In this document: positions 25,483-37,175 of the stretch, piece by piece
Position numbering within the stretch: the first letter of the stretch is position 1
How the letters are laid out: the number at the start of each line of letters is the position of its first letter
Assembly (NCBI RefSeq): GCF_023278565.1
Contig: NC_064677.1
Span: forward strand, 4,774,001-4,838,000
From: Colletotrichum lupini
Lineage: Eukaryota > Ascomycota > Sordariomycetes > Glomerellales > Glomerellaceae
DNA length: 64,000 nt
Reading direction: 5' to 3'
Program-made: the position numbers and the translations under genes
The notes under the pieces: generated by a model
The model's database searches: none
The model's input: only the letters and a program-made list of their open reading frames with translations
Told to the model about the DNA's origin: nothing

Positions 25483-27015
25483 TGTTGTGTTGGTTGTGTC
25501 AATTGTAAACAGTTAGTCGGCAATTGGACCCAATGACGCAGTGTGGTGGTTGTGGAAAAGTGATGTTGAATCGTGGGACACAAAAAAAAACTGTAGCTCC
25601 AAGCTTCAGGTCCCGGCTCTGGCTCGGCAAACGGGCGACCGGTAGCTGGAGCTCCTTCTCACAATGACGTCCACAGGTTCCTTCCTTTACGACGGACGAA
25701 TCAGCCCACTAGCGCCGTCCCCTGGGATGTGCACGCCGCACGCCGCACAGGAAAGGGGCGGTGGTCTCCGCCGTTTCCGCGATTGGCTCGAGCTTCCCAC
25801 CGCCACACAACAGCTCCGGCAAAAGGGACGGACGCGGCACGCCGTCCAGGGCATCTAAACATGAACGGCGGCGGCTCCGGGTATTCAACGGACCCACGGG
25901 GAATACGGTATGGTCGTGTACGACAGATGGTCCGGCAGCACGCTATTCCGCACAGGTACAAGCGAGCTTCCAGCGGACCGTCGAGAATGCATGGTGACAT
26001 GTTCTAGCGATCTACTTTGCTGCAGCATCGTTCTCCAGCAGAAAAAAACTAGCCATGGCCTTGCTAGGCTCTTCTGCGCGCTAAGAACAACCTGCAGATG
26101 CAAGCCTCTCGCCACATGATGTGTTCAAGGGGCCATAGCGTCAGGTTCGGATGACGCGGGGTCCATCTGTCACCATCTTCTTTCCTCACCAAGTTCGCTT
26201 CGTTGCGTCGGTCCTTACAAGCCGACTGATATTCTCACCCATTCAAAACGTGGCGAACCTCAGGGTAGGTGGTAAAAAGTAGTCTCTATTACTGCTGCGG
26301 TTGCCACATAAGCACCAGCGGCATCAGGATGCACTTGGCCAACTGCTCCGTGATTTGGCGTTTTCAGCCATCGTGGCTAAGCCCAAAGCATCTTCGCCAA
26401 TTGATAGTTGCACACTGTCTCGTGCCATTGTGAAAGGTGACGCGAGCTCGAGTTGTTTCTCGTTCCTCCATCGGTCGTCAGCCTCGCCACCGTTTCTTAA
26501 CCCCTACAAGCTTCTCCATCAAACCCGTAAACATCAACATGTACATTAGAAGGTAAGTCGTAGAAGTAGGAAAGGGTTTGACCAATGAGCCCGCAAGGAA
26601 AAAGAGATTCGGGTTCCATGGTGCCTGTACCTCCCAGACAGCGCAATGAGATGAAAGAAACACACAAAACAAAGAAAGTGTAAACAACGTATGTCAGAAT
26701 GAGCCCGCGGCGCGAGCTGGGTATCTTGCATAACTTCTTCCAATCTTGCCTCCGCTCCTTGTCACATCTGCTCCGTTCCATCCCCGCCTCTTCGTCTCCC
26801 AGCCCTGGCTCGAAATGAAGTTCAACTTGAAGAAAACGCTAGGAAATCGTATTGGTGCATCCGCTCGGATTCGGTCGTTCGCTCGTCGGCGTATATAAGG
26901 TGGTTTATTTTTCTTTCGCATTCGACAAAGAAGCCGGTTCCCGACTCCAAAAACCGGCAGCTCTGCAGATATTAGTCATAACTAGTGTCGGAATTTGTCC
27001 GCATCTAGTCAGTAA
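25483..27015. other. Intergenic DNA, ETR1 promoter and downstream flank of the next gene
   Basis: Contains the upstream region of the enoyl reductase. One minus-strand frame at 26478-26687 ends with a hydrophobic segment (Thr-Thr-Tyr-Leu-Leu-Met-Tyr-Met-Leu-Met-Phe) and a basic tail, and a neighbouring frame at 26497-26781 also has a membrane-like stretch. They overlap in different frames and no convincing intron separates them, so a small spliced membrane protein is possible but not established. The rest shows nothing recognisable. Confidence 0.35.
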
Positions 27016-27714
27016 TTATTTGATGTTCTTGAATAAGTCGTCTCCAAGACTGCCCCCGTCCCCTACGTCCAGCCTGGCCTGGAGGGCGCTTAGCTCGGGG
27101 ATCATGGGCGGCGGAGGTCCTTGGACCTGAGGTGCCTGTGCCTGTGCCTGCGACTGAGGGATCTGCGGCTTGCTTTGCGTTTGGCTGCTGGTCTCGCTGA
27201 CGTTGGGGTGCTCGTAGACGACACTGGATCGCTTTTGTGGCGGGGAGGATTCGCTGGTCCTCAACCTCTTGAACCAACCACTGCTTCGCTTCGATTTCTT
27301 CTCGTCGATGATGCTGCCTTGACTACGGCTCATGGGACGATTGTGGGCGGACGGAGTTTCGCCTTCTGCATATGCTTGGTTCAGTAATGTCCGGCTGAAG
27401 AGACGACGGATGCTGCCTTGTCTGCTTGACGCTGCTGGAGAGAGTGGTGTGTCATCCGAGATTCCTTTCGTACCATTGGTGGTGGCGGGCGAGCCTGGGA
27501 CTGCTGCCGTATGACCATTTGTCTTGTCCTCGACCTTTTCCTTGACGGCGGACCCGGAGTCCTTGGTTTCGCTCACACGCGGGGTCTGGGGAGGCGTGGG
27601 GACCTCCTGGACAGGGCTGGGGAGCGGCGGGGGGATGTTGGTTCCCTCGGTCAAGGAGCCGAACTTGAAGTCCAGCTTGGGGAGCTCAAATCGTTTAGAA
27701 CCGGTGGAAGGCAT
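27016..27714 (-). CDS. Ser/Pro-rich protein of unknown function, 232 residues
   Basis: A single-exon minus-strand frame begins at an ATG with a strong context (CCCACCATGCC) and ends at 27016. I do not recognise the family. The protein is hydrophilic and largely low-complexity. Pro/Thr-rich sequence follows the N-terminus (about residues 28-48), Ser/Arg/Lys segments lie in the middle (about 95-165, including Arg-Arg-Leu-Phe-Ser-Arg and Lys-Lys-Ser-Lys-Arg-Ser), and a Gln/Pro/Ala run (about 180-205) precedes a short ordered-looking C-terminus with Leu-Gln-Ala-Arg-Leu-Asp. There is no signal peptide or membrane segment. It is probably an intrinsically disordered, phosphorylation-rich protein, which is inference. 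Composition and start context are much more gene-like than surrounding frames. It faces the same way as the enoyl reductase, about 1.5 kb away. Confidence 0.75.
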   Translation of the reverse strand: MPSTGSKRFELPKLDFKFGSLTEGTNIPPPLPSPVQEVPTPPQTPRVSETKDSGSAVKEKVEDKTNGHTAAVPGSPATTNGTKGISDDTPLSPAASSRQGSIRRLFSRTLLNQAYAEGETPSAHNRPMSRSQGSIIDEKKSKRSSGWFKRLRTSESSPPQKRSSVVYEHPNVSETSSQTQSKPQIPQSQAQAQAPQVQGPPPPMIPELSALQARLDVGDGGSLGDDLFKNIK

Positions 27715-29260
27715 GGTGGGCGATGGTGCGGATCAGAAGGTTTGTGTCATGAATTGACTTTGTTGATGCAAAAGCGAGGTTGGGCCAGGATGGGTCCGTT
27801 TGAAAGGCGAGGTTTGCAAATGGCAATTGCAGGATCCGCCAGCAGCCAGCTCGACAAACGAACGCGTGACAGGCAGTGTGTGCGGTTCGCCCCGTGGCGT
27901 GTGTCGTTGTACGGAGCAGCAGGGGGAGTCGAATCGGACCCAGTGCGAGTGCGGGTTGTGGTCTGGTGGGACAGCGTGGATGTTGTGGACGAGAAGAGAG
28001 CGAGTGCGACGTAAGAGAGTCTGGGAGGAGTGGTATCCGTAGGGAAGGATCCGCTGATCTGGTGGATTTCGTAGGGAAAACGGAGCCGAATTGTGAAGGG
28101 TTCTGAGAGAGTGAATGTCGAGGTTGGTGACGGTACGGGCAGCATGCAGGGTATGCTTCAGAGCGAGATTGGGTATTCGTCTTGTGCAGTGGCGCACGAA
28201 GGAGCAGGAGGAATGGTGGACAGGCGATGCAGTGTACAGTACCAGGTACTCGTATAAATGCAGGGTTCGCAGTACGGAGTACGAAGCAGGTAAGGTGGTG
28301 TACGGAGTAAGGTAAATTGGTGCAGCAGGTTCGGGCTATGTACAGCCGCCGTGCTGGGATTCGAATTGGGTCTCTAGGTATCGGTACGACGAGGTTGAAG
28401 GCGGTCGTATCGAGCCACGATGGTGTTTGAGTTGGCCTTGAATCGTAGCCATAGGCTGAGCAGTAGTGAGGGCGAAGACTGAAAAGTCTTGGGCAAATCG
28501 AGAGGGCACAAACAGCGGTGCTGGCTCTACTTGAAGTCGAATCGAGTTGGGCTCCAAGGACGTGGGGAGCTGCAGTGGCCAGAGACGAAACGACACGAGA
28601 CGGCGAGTGAGAAAGAAAGTAGGCCCAAGAGAGGAAGAAAGGCCCGGGGACGGTGGAGTAGAAGAATGGAACGGCAAGTCGGGGGTCAAGTGGGAATTGA
28701 ATTGGATGGGCAGTCTTAGACAGTAGACTGAGGTGGACGATTGCCCTTGGTTCGTTCCCTTTGCTTGCCCGGTGCTTTTTCTGCTTGGTGCTTGGTGCTG
28801 CTTGGTGCTGGCGTGGGCGTTGGATGGCGGGATTGTGCAATGGGATTGGACTGCTCGTCCAGTTGGACTGGGCTGGATGGGTGAATGGATGGATAGGTTG
28901 GATTGGATTTGAGATGTCCTGCAGGGGTCCAGCACTTTGCGTGTTTGTCAGTACCCAGGACTGCCAGGTCGTTCCCCGACGGGTGGGATGGCGTCGCACT
29001 CACCCTGGGGCCCCTAGAGGTGTCCGGGTACGCAAGTGAGGTCGTCTGACAAGGATGCGCCTGCCAACTCGGTGTCTTCGTCTTTTCTTCCGCTGTTCCT
29101 TTTTTTTTCCTTTCTTTCCTCTGCCTCTGCCCCCGAGTGATCAAAGTCCGCGCGAAGCAGAATTGCGGATTATTCCATGCATCGTACGGAATACACATAC
29201 TCCGTAGATCCCCTTTGCTTTTCTTCTTCTTCTTCTTCTTCTGCTCCCTTCGAGTCTCCC
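27715..29260 (-). promoter_or_regulatory. Upstream region of the 27.0 kb gene
   Basis: Minus-strand pyrimidine-rich DNA upstream of the ATG at 27714, the likely leader and promoter. A 434-codon frame on the minus strand (27695-28999) overlaps the gene and is Ser/Thr/Pro/His-rich low-complexity, consistent with a CT-rich leader. The stretch holds two copies of the TACGGAGTA palindrome-type motif at 28272-28282 and 28301-28309, another at 29200-29207, and a TTC microsatellite at its upstream end. Confidence 0.4.
29221..29241 (+). repeat. TTC trinucleotide repeat
   Basis: Seven TTC units on the plus strand, equivalent to GAA repeats on the minus strand, at the far end of the pyrimidine-rich upstream region of the 27.0 kb gene. 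Confidence 0.85.
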
Positions 29261-32200
29261 TCATAGACGAATGAACCCCGGAGCCCCATTGCTTCAGGTT
29301 GGTGTTCTGATCTTTTCGGGAAGCGACCTGAACCTGGCATTCCGCCTTGCTGGGATGGCAGTTTAAGATGCCAGATTGAGGCGCCGGGCTGGACCTTTAC
29401 CAACATCTGTGCCCCCCATTCTGGATAGCTCTGGCACTCTGCTTGTTTACTTACATAAGACAGACGTCCGTTCTTCTAACCGTGCGAAGATTGACCTCAT
29501 CAGGTAGGCACAAGACGAAAACGGGGACCGAGAGCCCACGTGAAAGTTGGAAGTGGCACTGACATTGACAATTGCAATTGCGCCTGCCTGCCTCCACTGC
29601 CTGCCATTTCCAATGCACCAATCGTGCCTGCCTCTCTAATCTCTCTTCCTTCCGCGGCAACAAAAGTCAGTAGTGTCCGTGGCATCTTGCCCGTCATGCC
29701 CGTCCGTCCCTTCCCCTCCTCCATCGCCCCTCCCAGCTAGGTACCTACCCACCTAAGGTTGGATGCCACTGCCTGCTGCATGAACATTGCTTACCTAAGT
29801 GCATATTTCCCGACGTGCAACACGTAATCTTAGAGTTCGCATTATCGACTTCTCCAATCACCAAACGTTGTTACCTTATTTTCCACTGCAAATTCATCTC
29901 ATTCGACTAGACGTCAAACGTTTAGCATGATCGGCGGTGTCTCCCGAGTCACAGAGCCTGTCATTGGCAGCAGGGGCTTTCTTTGCTCTCAGCTGCCATA
30001 CGAATACCTTAGTGCCAACTCTGCCATACTCTCGACTGTGCCGTCCCGTCCATGGTTGTCACACTCTTACCTTCAAAGCTGCGGCAAAAGACATGGAAAG
30101 CTTGGCTTCACAGCCACTGATATGCAAGAGAAACACGATCCAAGATGCACCGAGTCGACGCCTGCAGCAAATTGTCCGTGAACCTGCACTAGCACAACTT
30201 GCACCACACCCTCTTAGCTGCACTACTCAGTCCACACTGCTGCACACCATACATATCACCATCAAGGTCTGATGGATGCATACTGGCGCGTCTCAACAGC
30301 TTTGTCTGGCACGCGGTAATCCCATCCGCTACTCCCTTCTACTCTAATACGACGTGTAGATTTACAGCGCCAACACCGGATTGTCATCTGCACCAGCATT
30401 CCTCGGAACAACACCACAGTCATTTGCTAAACATTTGCGTTCCTCTGTCTCGACTACGCTGGGTCTAGCAAATGTAAAACCATCACACCATGTCTTCCAA
30501 GTTTTCTCTCCTTCGGGCCATTACTGACTCCCATGTCCACGCCGCGCGCCGCCTAATACCATGATTTAGGTCCGTTCCTGAGCTAGCAGACCACATCCAA
30601 CCAGCTCCGCCAACAAGATATCACCTTCTCTCTAACATCCTGGCAATCCGGCCATGACCCGGCCTCCGTTTGAAGCTCCATGCCTTCCCTACAAGTACAG
30701 AGACGTGACCCCGTCTTAAATGGTCCGGTGTGCTCGACGGTCCGGCAGACCAAGCAAACGCTCAAGGAGCCGATGCGCCGAGCCGTGTCGCCAATAATCC
30801 CGTTTCAGCAGTCCAAGTTAACCTGGGTTATCTGCCGCAAACGGGGATACTCAAGGGAAGCTGCATTACAGCTCGCCGCCTGTTCCTACAAACGTCAAAC
30901 GCCCCCCTCCGCCATCCCGCTTCTGATCGGGTTTGCAGCCATTGGTCTGGCGAGGCCGCCTACGGATACCGTTGATGGCATGGCTACTCGGCTAGCTATC
31001 GGAATTTTTTCATGTGGCGATCGTCGCAAGGCTTAAGACGACAACGCTATTCAAATTTCATGCGACAGTCACGACCATGGTGCGAGAAAGATCGTCATCC
31101 AGCACGAGTCAACGACACCCGTGAATTATTACCAAGGCTTGCGCGATGCTGACTGGCTATTCTGCCTTAACCCAGTCTCACGTACGGTTATTTATCGCGT
31201 TTTCGACTTCTCGGTCAAGCGAGAAACATTGGATTCCCAAACAGGAAAACGGCTCCATTCCGAATCTCCTCGCATGCAGGCAGGCCGCTAGCACCAATCC
31301 CCACGACCATGGCCCACGATCCTTGATCCTTGAGCGCGTGGTGGTCCCTGGCCGCCCCCATCCAACGAGAAATCAGACCAGGCAACCCCTATTTCGCATT
31401 TTCCTGTCTTCTCTTCTTCAAAGATTCAAAGGTCCCGCGCACAAGATGCTTTTTCTGCTCTAGCCCGAGACCAGGGCCAAGAGTTTAGAATTGGACGAGA
31501 AAATTTGAGCTTTCCCACTTGATCGTATATCCGTATCGTGGCTTATCAATGGGAAATGCCTATCAAGGACACGGGCCGTTTCATGCAGCCCACAGTAACT
31601 CCAAGAGCCTGGCACGCATCACGAGGCAAAAAAGTTCATCCCCGCTGCCCGGGTCTGCAAGCAAGGGCGTTGAAACATTACATGGAAACACATTCCCTAT
31701 TGCCGGTACGGACATGCAGGTACCTCTGACTTTTGTTTCCTCTAGGCCGTATCCAAATCAGCCGCGCTTATCGTCAAAACATGACATTTTCATCATGGGT
31801 TTATCGTGGATTTCCTGAATTTTGGCTCGACCTCTTTGGGTCTTTCTAATATCCGATTCTTCACAAGCAGACGAGCAACGATGTTACACCGTTGTCCACT
31901 CTGGCTAGAAATGTCAGAGCGTTTGCGCCGAACGTGGCTCCGGCGCGCTGATAGACCCAGAAACGATCAGGCATGACCCCATTTCTCCTACCCTGGTCCG
32001 AACGGTGCTGGCGTATCGTGGTTCGCGCATCACCCGGCGTTGGCAGTCGGACACGGAGCCCAAGCAAATTCCCAGGTGCACAAAAAGACAGCCTCCATGA
32101 CTCAATCGCGAGCTGCCCGCTGCCCGCTGCTACTTTCAAGATTACGTGACGGTGCCGGCGGAGCAATTCTCGGGACTGTGGGAGCTCGGGACCTCGCCCC

Positions 32201-32933
32201 GGCCCCCAGCTGGAGGAGCAGAAAACATCCATAGACGAGGAAGTATACGGACTCTCACCGAGGTCCGAACCTCAGACCCTTTGCCGTCATGGGCCCGAGT
32301 TGCATAGTGGCTTCGCACTGGCCATCCGCGGGCCGGCGCGGAACCTATCGGACGACAATTGGTCTCCGAGACGCGGAGGCAAAGCTGGCTACACCCCAAT
32401 CCTCGACGGTGGTGCCCGCGGCCCGATGGACAAGAGTCAGCACTCTCGCCTGTCGCCTGCGATATGTTTTGCATCAATGCGAGAGAAGAGTTGTGGCATC
32501 GAACAGGCAAACGCCGCTCGCTACACAATCGTAGGTAAGGCGAAACTTGGAGGCCCATGCCGCGAGTGGCTGCAGTGAAGGGCTAGACCGTGATTCTTTA
32601 CCCTAGCACGGCAAATGGAAATCAGAGCTACCTCGAGATACAGGCTTAACAGTGTACAAACCTCGTTGCAGAGAAAGAAAACGATCCGAGCGAGATGACA
32701 CTCACACATGCACACACACACGGTCAGTCAGAGAAAACGGGACAGGACGCTCTGGTCCACTGCCATTGCATTGTCACTTTTTTCGTCGCAATAAATCTTC
32801 GCAGTCGATGCCACGGGATATACGGCCCGTAGCAGTCACGACAGCGACTCATACTTGCACGAAAATGGGTTGTGGTGACCGCCGCTTGGGGCTAAGCAAA
32901 GTGCCTTGTACGTCACGATACCCTCAATCCATC
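29261..32933. other. Gene-poor intergenic DNA
   Basis: No open frame above about 138 codons and none with a recognisable domain. AGGTACCTACC and ACCTAAGGT motifs cluster at 29738-29800. Nothing else stands out up to the 5S rRNA gene. Confidence 0.45.
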
Positions 32934-33052
32934 ACATACGACCATACCCATTGGAAAACTCGGGATCCCGTCCGCTCTCCCATAGATAAGCCAATGAGGG
33001 CCGGATTAGTAGTTGGGTCGGTGACGACCAGCGAACACCTGGTGTTGTATGT
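32934..33052 (+). rRNA. 5S ribosomal RNA gene, copy 1
   Basis: The 119-base segment begins ACATACGACCATACCCATTG and ends TGTTGTATGT, so the ends pair as helix I of 5S rRNA. The internal promoter region AAGCCAATGAGGGCCGGATTAG and the terminal part with GGTCGGTGACGACC match the ascomycete 5S consensus. Transcription would be by RNA polymerase III, and the TTTTT directly after the gene is a suitable terminator. Single dispersed 5S genes, not tandem arrays, are the rule in Neurospora and many other Pezizomycotina. Compared with copy 2 at 63155 it differs at three positions and carries CGAACACC where copy 2 has CGAATACC. Confidence 0.95.
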
Positions 33053-36000
33053 TTTTGCTTTTTGTTGATGCTGCTTTTTGTGGGTTGGTTGAGGTAGGTG
33101 ACGTGAGGGATCGATGTGGAGGGGAGTACGAAATGTTGGGGCGGGGTGGACTGTGTGAAAAGAAAGGCTTAGTTTAGGACGAGATGAGCGGCGAGTCGTA
33201 GGTAATCAGTAGCTGGTTCACATCGTGCTTCCTGTCGCCGTGTCTGTTTACGTATAACCCAGGGCCAGTACTGCCTTCACGGTACCTTGAATTGCACGGC
33301 TGGGTGACAAACGCACGTCTCAGGTAGACTCTGGTGTACTCGAGTATCAACGACGAGACTTTGAGCTTTAGAATGAACTAGGAGTTGCGGTTTCGTCGTC
33401 ATCGTTCAGGCGTGGTGCAGGAATGTGTCAGAGGTGCCGTAATCGTGGGGCTGACGAGCAGACGGCAGCCTCAGAAAAGACGGTTTGCAGAAATGAGAGC
33501 TTGCATTACGAATCTGATCATACGAAGTAAGTATTTCAGAGTCCTCCAAATGTAAAAGCATTCAATGTCCCTACAGTTTGATAATCAGAGGGTCTAGAAA
33601 GTATTGCCAGGCTCAGGGGCTTGGTCTAACTGTAGCACTTGATGTCTGCAGGTTTGCTTCTTCGTCTTGCGGATTATATTGTATATTCTTATACTAATTA
33701 TGCTCTATACAGCTCTTCTTTGAATAGTGCTCGGGTGGATTGCCGTGATTACAGATATCTGATATGTCGACCTTGAGGCCAATAGCATCGGAATCTACAG
33801 CAATCTGGAGATAAATATCGTCTGGGATTCTGTGCTAGAAGTTGAGAGATCCTGGCCATGAAAGGTATTCCAGAGGTATCTAGAAATACTTTGAGATATT
33901 TCCTGAAAACCTGACCAGGAAGATGATCAAAAGATGGCCGGCCCGCACGGTGAGCAGTCTGTTGGGCCAACGCGTCGGATGCGATGGCACTACGGACAGA
34001 GCATCTCTCTCTCTTACTTCAGTATAGAGAAGCCCGTGGAAACATGGAATCGATGGTGAAACTACCGTTGGGCGGCCTACGACATTGAGATGGAGAGTCT
34101 TTTTTCACAAGATCATCGCCATGTGCTTCCCATGTGCTTCTCCTATGCTACGTAGGAATGAAACGCGGTGCCATCTGAGGCAAGAAATAGGTAGGATGTT
34201 TCTCATCGACACCGTGGGTCTATGGCTCTCTCCACCCCTCCAGACTTATACCTCCCCGCCATATTGTATACGTAAACACCCAGAAGGAAGCCTCGGAATG
34301 AGAGAAAGTAAGTGAACCTCTTCATGAACCGTTCAACCAACCGTCATCACCACATTCGCCTCAAAACACAGAAAAGAACTCTATAAGCACTCAGTCTTAG
34401 CATTAATCAACATCAAATGATTAAATACAAGCGACGAGCAAAAAAAATCTCTAGAAAATTTCTCCCAAAAGTTCGGGCTCAGGGTGTTGAACACTGGCCC
34501 TATGAAAACCCCACCCCCCTGGGGGAATTTTCTGCTCGGTATTTTACCGCTAGGCTAAGGCGTTCCCGGGCGTCCCCGGGGCAGGTAAAAGTGAGGGAGA
34601 GGAAGTTGTAGATAAAGGGTCGATGGGCGGGCGGTGGGCGGTGTGGTGGCGGTTTGGCTATCCAGGTGGGTGGTGATTCAGGCCTTCGAGTGCGGCTCCA
34701 ATCGTGTCGGGCTTCTTGTTTTTTAGGTTGTCTGGGCTTACCGACTCTTAAAGTGACGAGGTACGTGAAATTCCCTTCCCCCTTTCATCCCATGGACATC
34801 ATTCTTGCTTCTGTCGTAACGAAAATCCCTTTCTCTACTCTACCTAGGTCATGTCCCCTTTCCCTACAAAGAAGTTAAATACGGGAAATACAGTGCATTA
34901 ACACGCATCTCACTACGTCCATGCACCTGGACTTAACCCAAGAGGTAGTCCAACACAGTGGCTTCGGGCCTTGATGGATTTCGTAACATGTACACAAGGG
35001 ATGGACCGCTGCCAAGGTACTTGCTTGAGTTGGCCAACCTCTTTTGAAACTGCTAGCTCACCGAAGATTAATAGGCAGACAAGATCGTATATAAAGCCGA
35101 GGTACACGTATCCATAACTATGAGTGAAGCCTCACTGGGAAGTACTTGGGAAAATGATCTGGTTGCGAATGAGTCCAGAATCACGCGTTGGACTACCCGA
35201 CTAGGATTGTGACTCATAAGACGTAGCCAAAGCTATTTCTTCAACATATCGTCACTTATTCAACACGATCTCAGAAGTCTGTTCAGAAACAATGGCTCAT
35301 CTACCGGCGTGTAAGTTCAATAGCGTGTTGATCGCTCTGCAGAAAGATATCTCCCTCATAAAATTCAAATAAGAAATCACGCAAGGATTACACTGGCGAC
35401 GGAACTATCATTGAGCAAAAGTGACGAGAGATTTACCTGCCGAAGGTACGTGGGCGTACGCAGGACTGCCCTGCACCATCCCCATCTCCGTTCGCATTCT
35501 CCAGTCGTCAACGACCGGTCCTCTGATTGGCCTGCAGGTACCTGACAAGGGTAAATCAAGGTGGGGCCCCACCCGCTCTCGCACCATGGAGGTTGGAATA
35601 CCTCGATAGGCAGCCAGCCAACCCGACATTTCAATTAAATCTGACCTTGAGAAATCTCAGGCGACCTTACGTGACTGTTCGTCAAAATCTTCCTTTCCCC
35701 CTTTTTTCTTCTCTCCCCCCTATTCCTCAACACGTCAGGCAACCTACGGTATGGAAAGTTTCCTTCTAGATCATCGTCATCGACGAGGTAAATGCAACCA
35801 TCCTTTCCCATGCTACATCGGACTGATTTCCTTTTGAAATGAGAATGCCAAGGCAGATTCATCCGGAGAAGGACCAGGACACCGGTGTCCCCCAGAAAGC
35901 CCCCAGCTCGCCGGAGGCCGAGAAGCGGCGCTAAGGAGAACCATCCAGCTTTCAAGAAGCCTGCTCCCACCCCCGAAGAAAAGTAGTATTTTGATTACAG

Positions 36001-36900
36001 CAGATCCTGCTGCCTTATATCTGCTCCGGCACTGTTTTATGTTGAGACCGAAGATGGAAAGCAGGAATGGGAGGCTTGTAAGTGGACTCTTCCTGGGAGT
36101 TGCCTGACGGCCCCAAGTGCGGCCTCGATCATTTTCACCTCATCGACTCGTTGTTTTTTCTCTCGAATGCGGCCATAGCTATGGAAAGAAACCTCGAGAT
36201 ACGCTGCCATCGTCCCTTCTGTCTCGTCATCATTGTCTTCATCTTCATCTTTGCTTCTGTTTTCTCGACCACTCTTTCTGCTTTCTTCGCGAAAGGCCTT
36301 GCGACCGCCCCCCCCCCCCCCCCCCCTTCCCCGGAAAAGTACAGATCGGAATCCTGAGAGGCAGTGCCTGCATATGTGCCTGCTTGCTTTGCATACACCT
36401 GGGGCAACCATACACAATCACTCGGGCAATGATGAAATCTTCACATACACGGGACCGTGTGCCACTTTGCCTGGCATTACTGGCATGACTTGCAGAAGAA
36501 TACTGAGCCTACAACTTTGCACGGGGGAGAATCACACCCTACAGGAATTGATATCACTTAGGAAGTCTTACAGATGATGGCGTGGGAAAATGTATCGGGT
36601 TGCCGAAGCCTTGCTCGCGTGGTGATCGTCGTGGGGTGGCTCGACGGTCCAACCCTCCGATACCACAGTGCACCGCCGCGCCTCCATTAACGGGTCGGTG
36701 CTGAGAAAGCAAAATTTATTTTGGCTCAAACTTTGGTGCGAGACCACCATTGAAAAGGTGGCTCACAAGACTAGCGGCCATTGAGAGGGACAGTGATGAT
36801 CATTGACCCTCGCAGGTCTACATTCTGAGTCTCAAACATAAGACAAGCAAACATGGATGGTTAAAAAGATGGGGAAGGGAGAGAGGGACTGTGCTTGACA
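33053..36900. other. Gene-poor intergenic DNA
   Basis: No supported gene. The section around 33.5-33.9 kb is moderately AT-richer. At 34455-34570 the minus strand contains tRNA-like A-box and B-box sequences without a matching acceptor stem (described under findings). A 19-base C run lies at 36308-36326. Open frames here are under 130 codons and show no motif. Confidence 0.45.
36308..36326 (+). repeat. C homopolymer, 19 bases
   Basis: Longest C run in the window, 19 residues between GCGACCG and TTCCCCGG. Confidence 0.85.
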
Positions 36901-37020
36901 TGATAGTCTGGTGTTGAAGAAGAAGAGAGATAGAAGAAGAGTCTTGGGAGGGGAGACGTGTTTATATATCCCTCGAACTAGACGGCGCCCCCATCAGGAA
37001 AGCATTCGGTTAGGTACAGA

Positions 37021-37175
37021 GCGGAAGGCAGGAGGAGGCAGGAGGAGCCAAAAGGAGGCAAGAGACAAGCGGTAGAGGTAAGAAGAGGTAAGAAGCAAGA
37101 GACAGGAGGTAGGAGGTAAGAAGAGGCAAGAGGCAAGAGGAGGCAGGGGCCGAGAGGCGAGAGGCAGGAGGTAAG
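37021..37175 (+). repeat. Purine-rich degenerate minisatellite (GAGGYAAGA-like units)
   Basis: About 155 bases almost entirely A and G on the plus strand, built from variable units such as GGAGGCA, GAGGTAAGA and AGAGGCAAGA. The minus strand is correspondingly CT-rich and gives spurious Leu/Ser-rich frames. Such mirror-like purine tracts can form triplex DNA, which is inference. Less regular purine-rich sequence continues on the left to about 36886. Confidence 0.75.

Noticed and set aside
27695..28999. 434-codon minus-strand open frame
   Set aside because: Low-complexity Ser/Thr/Pro/His translation overlapping the start of the supported 27.0 kb gene in another frame. Better explained as a leader.
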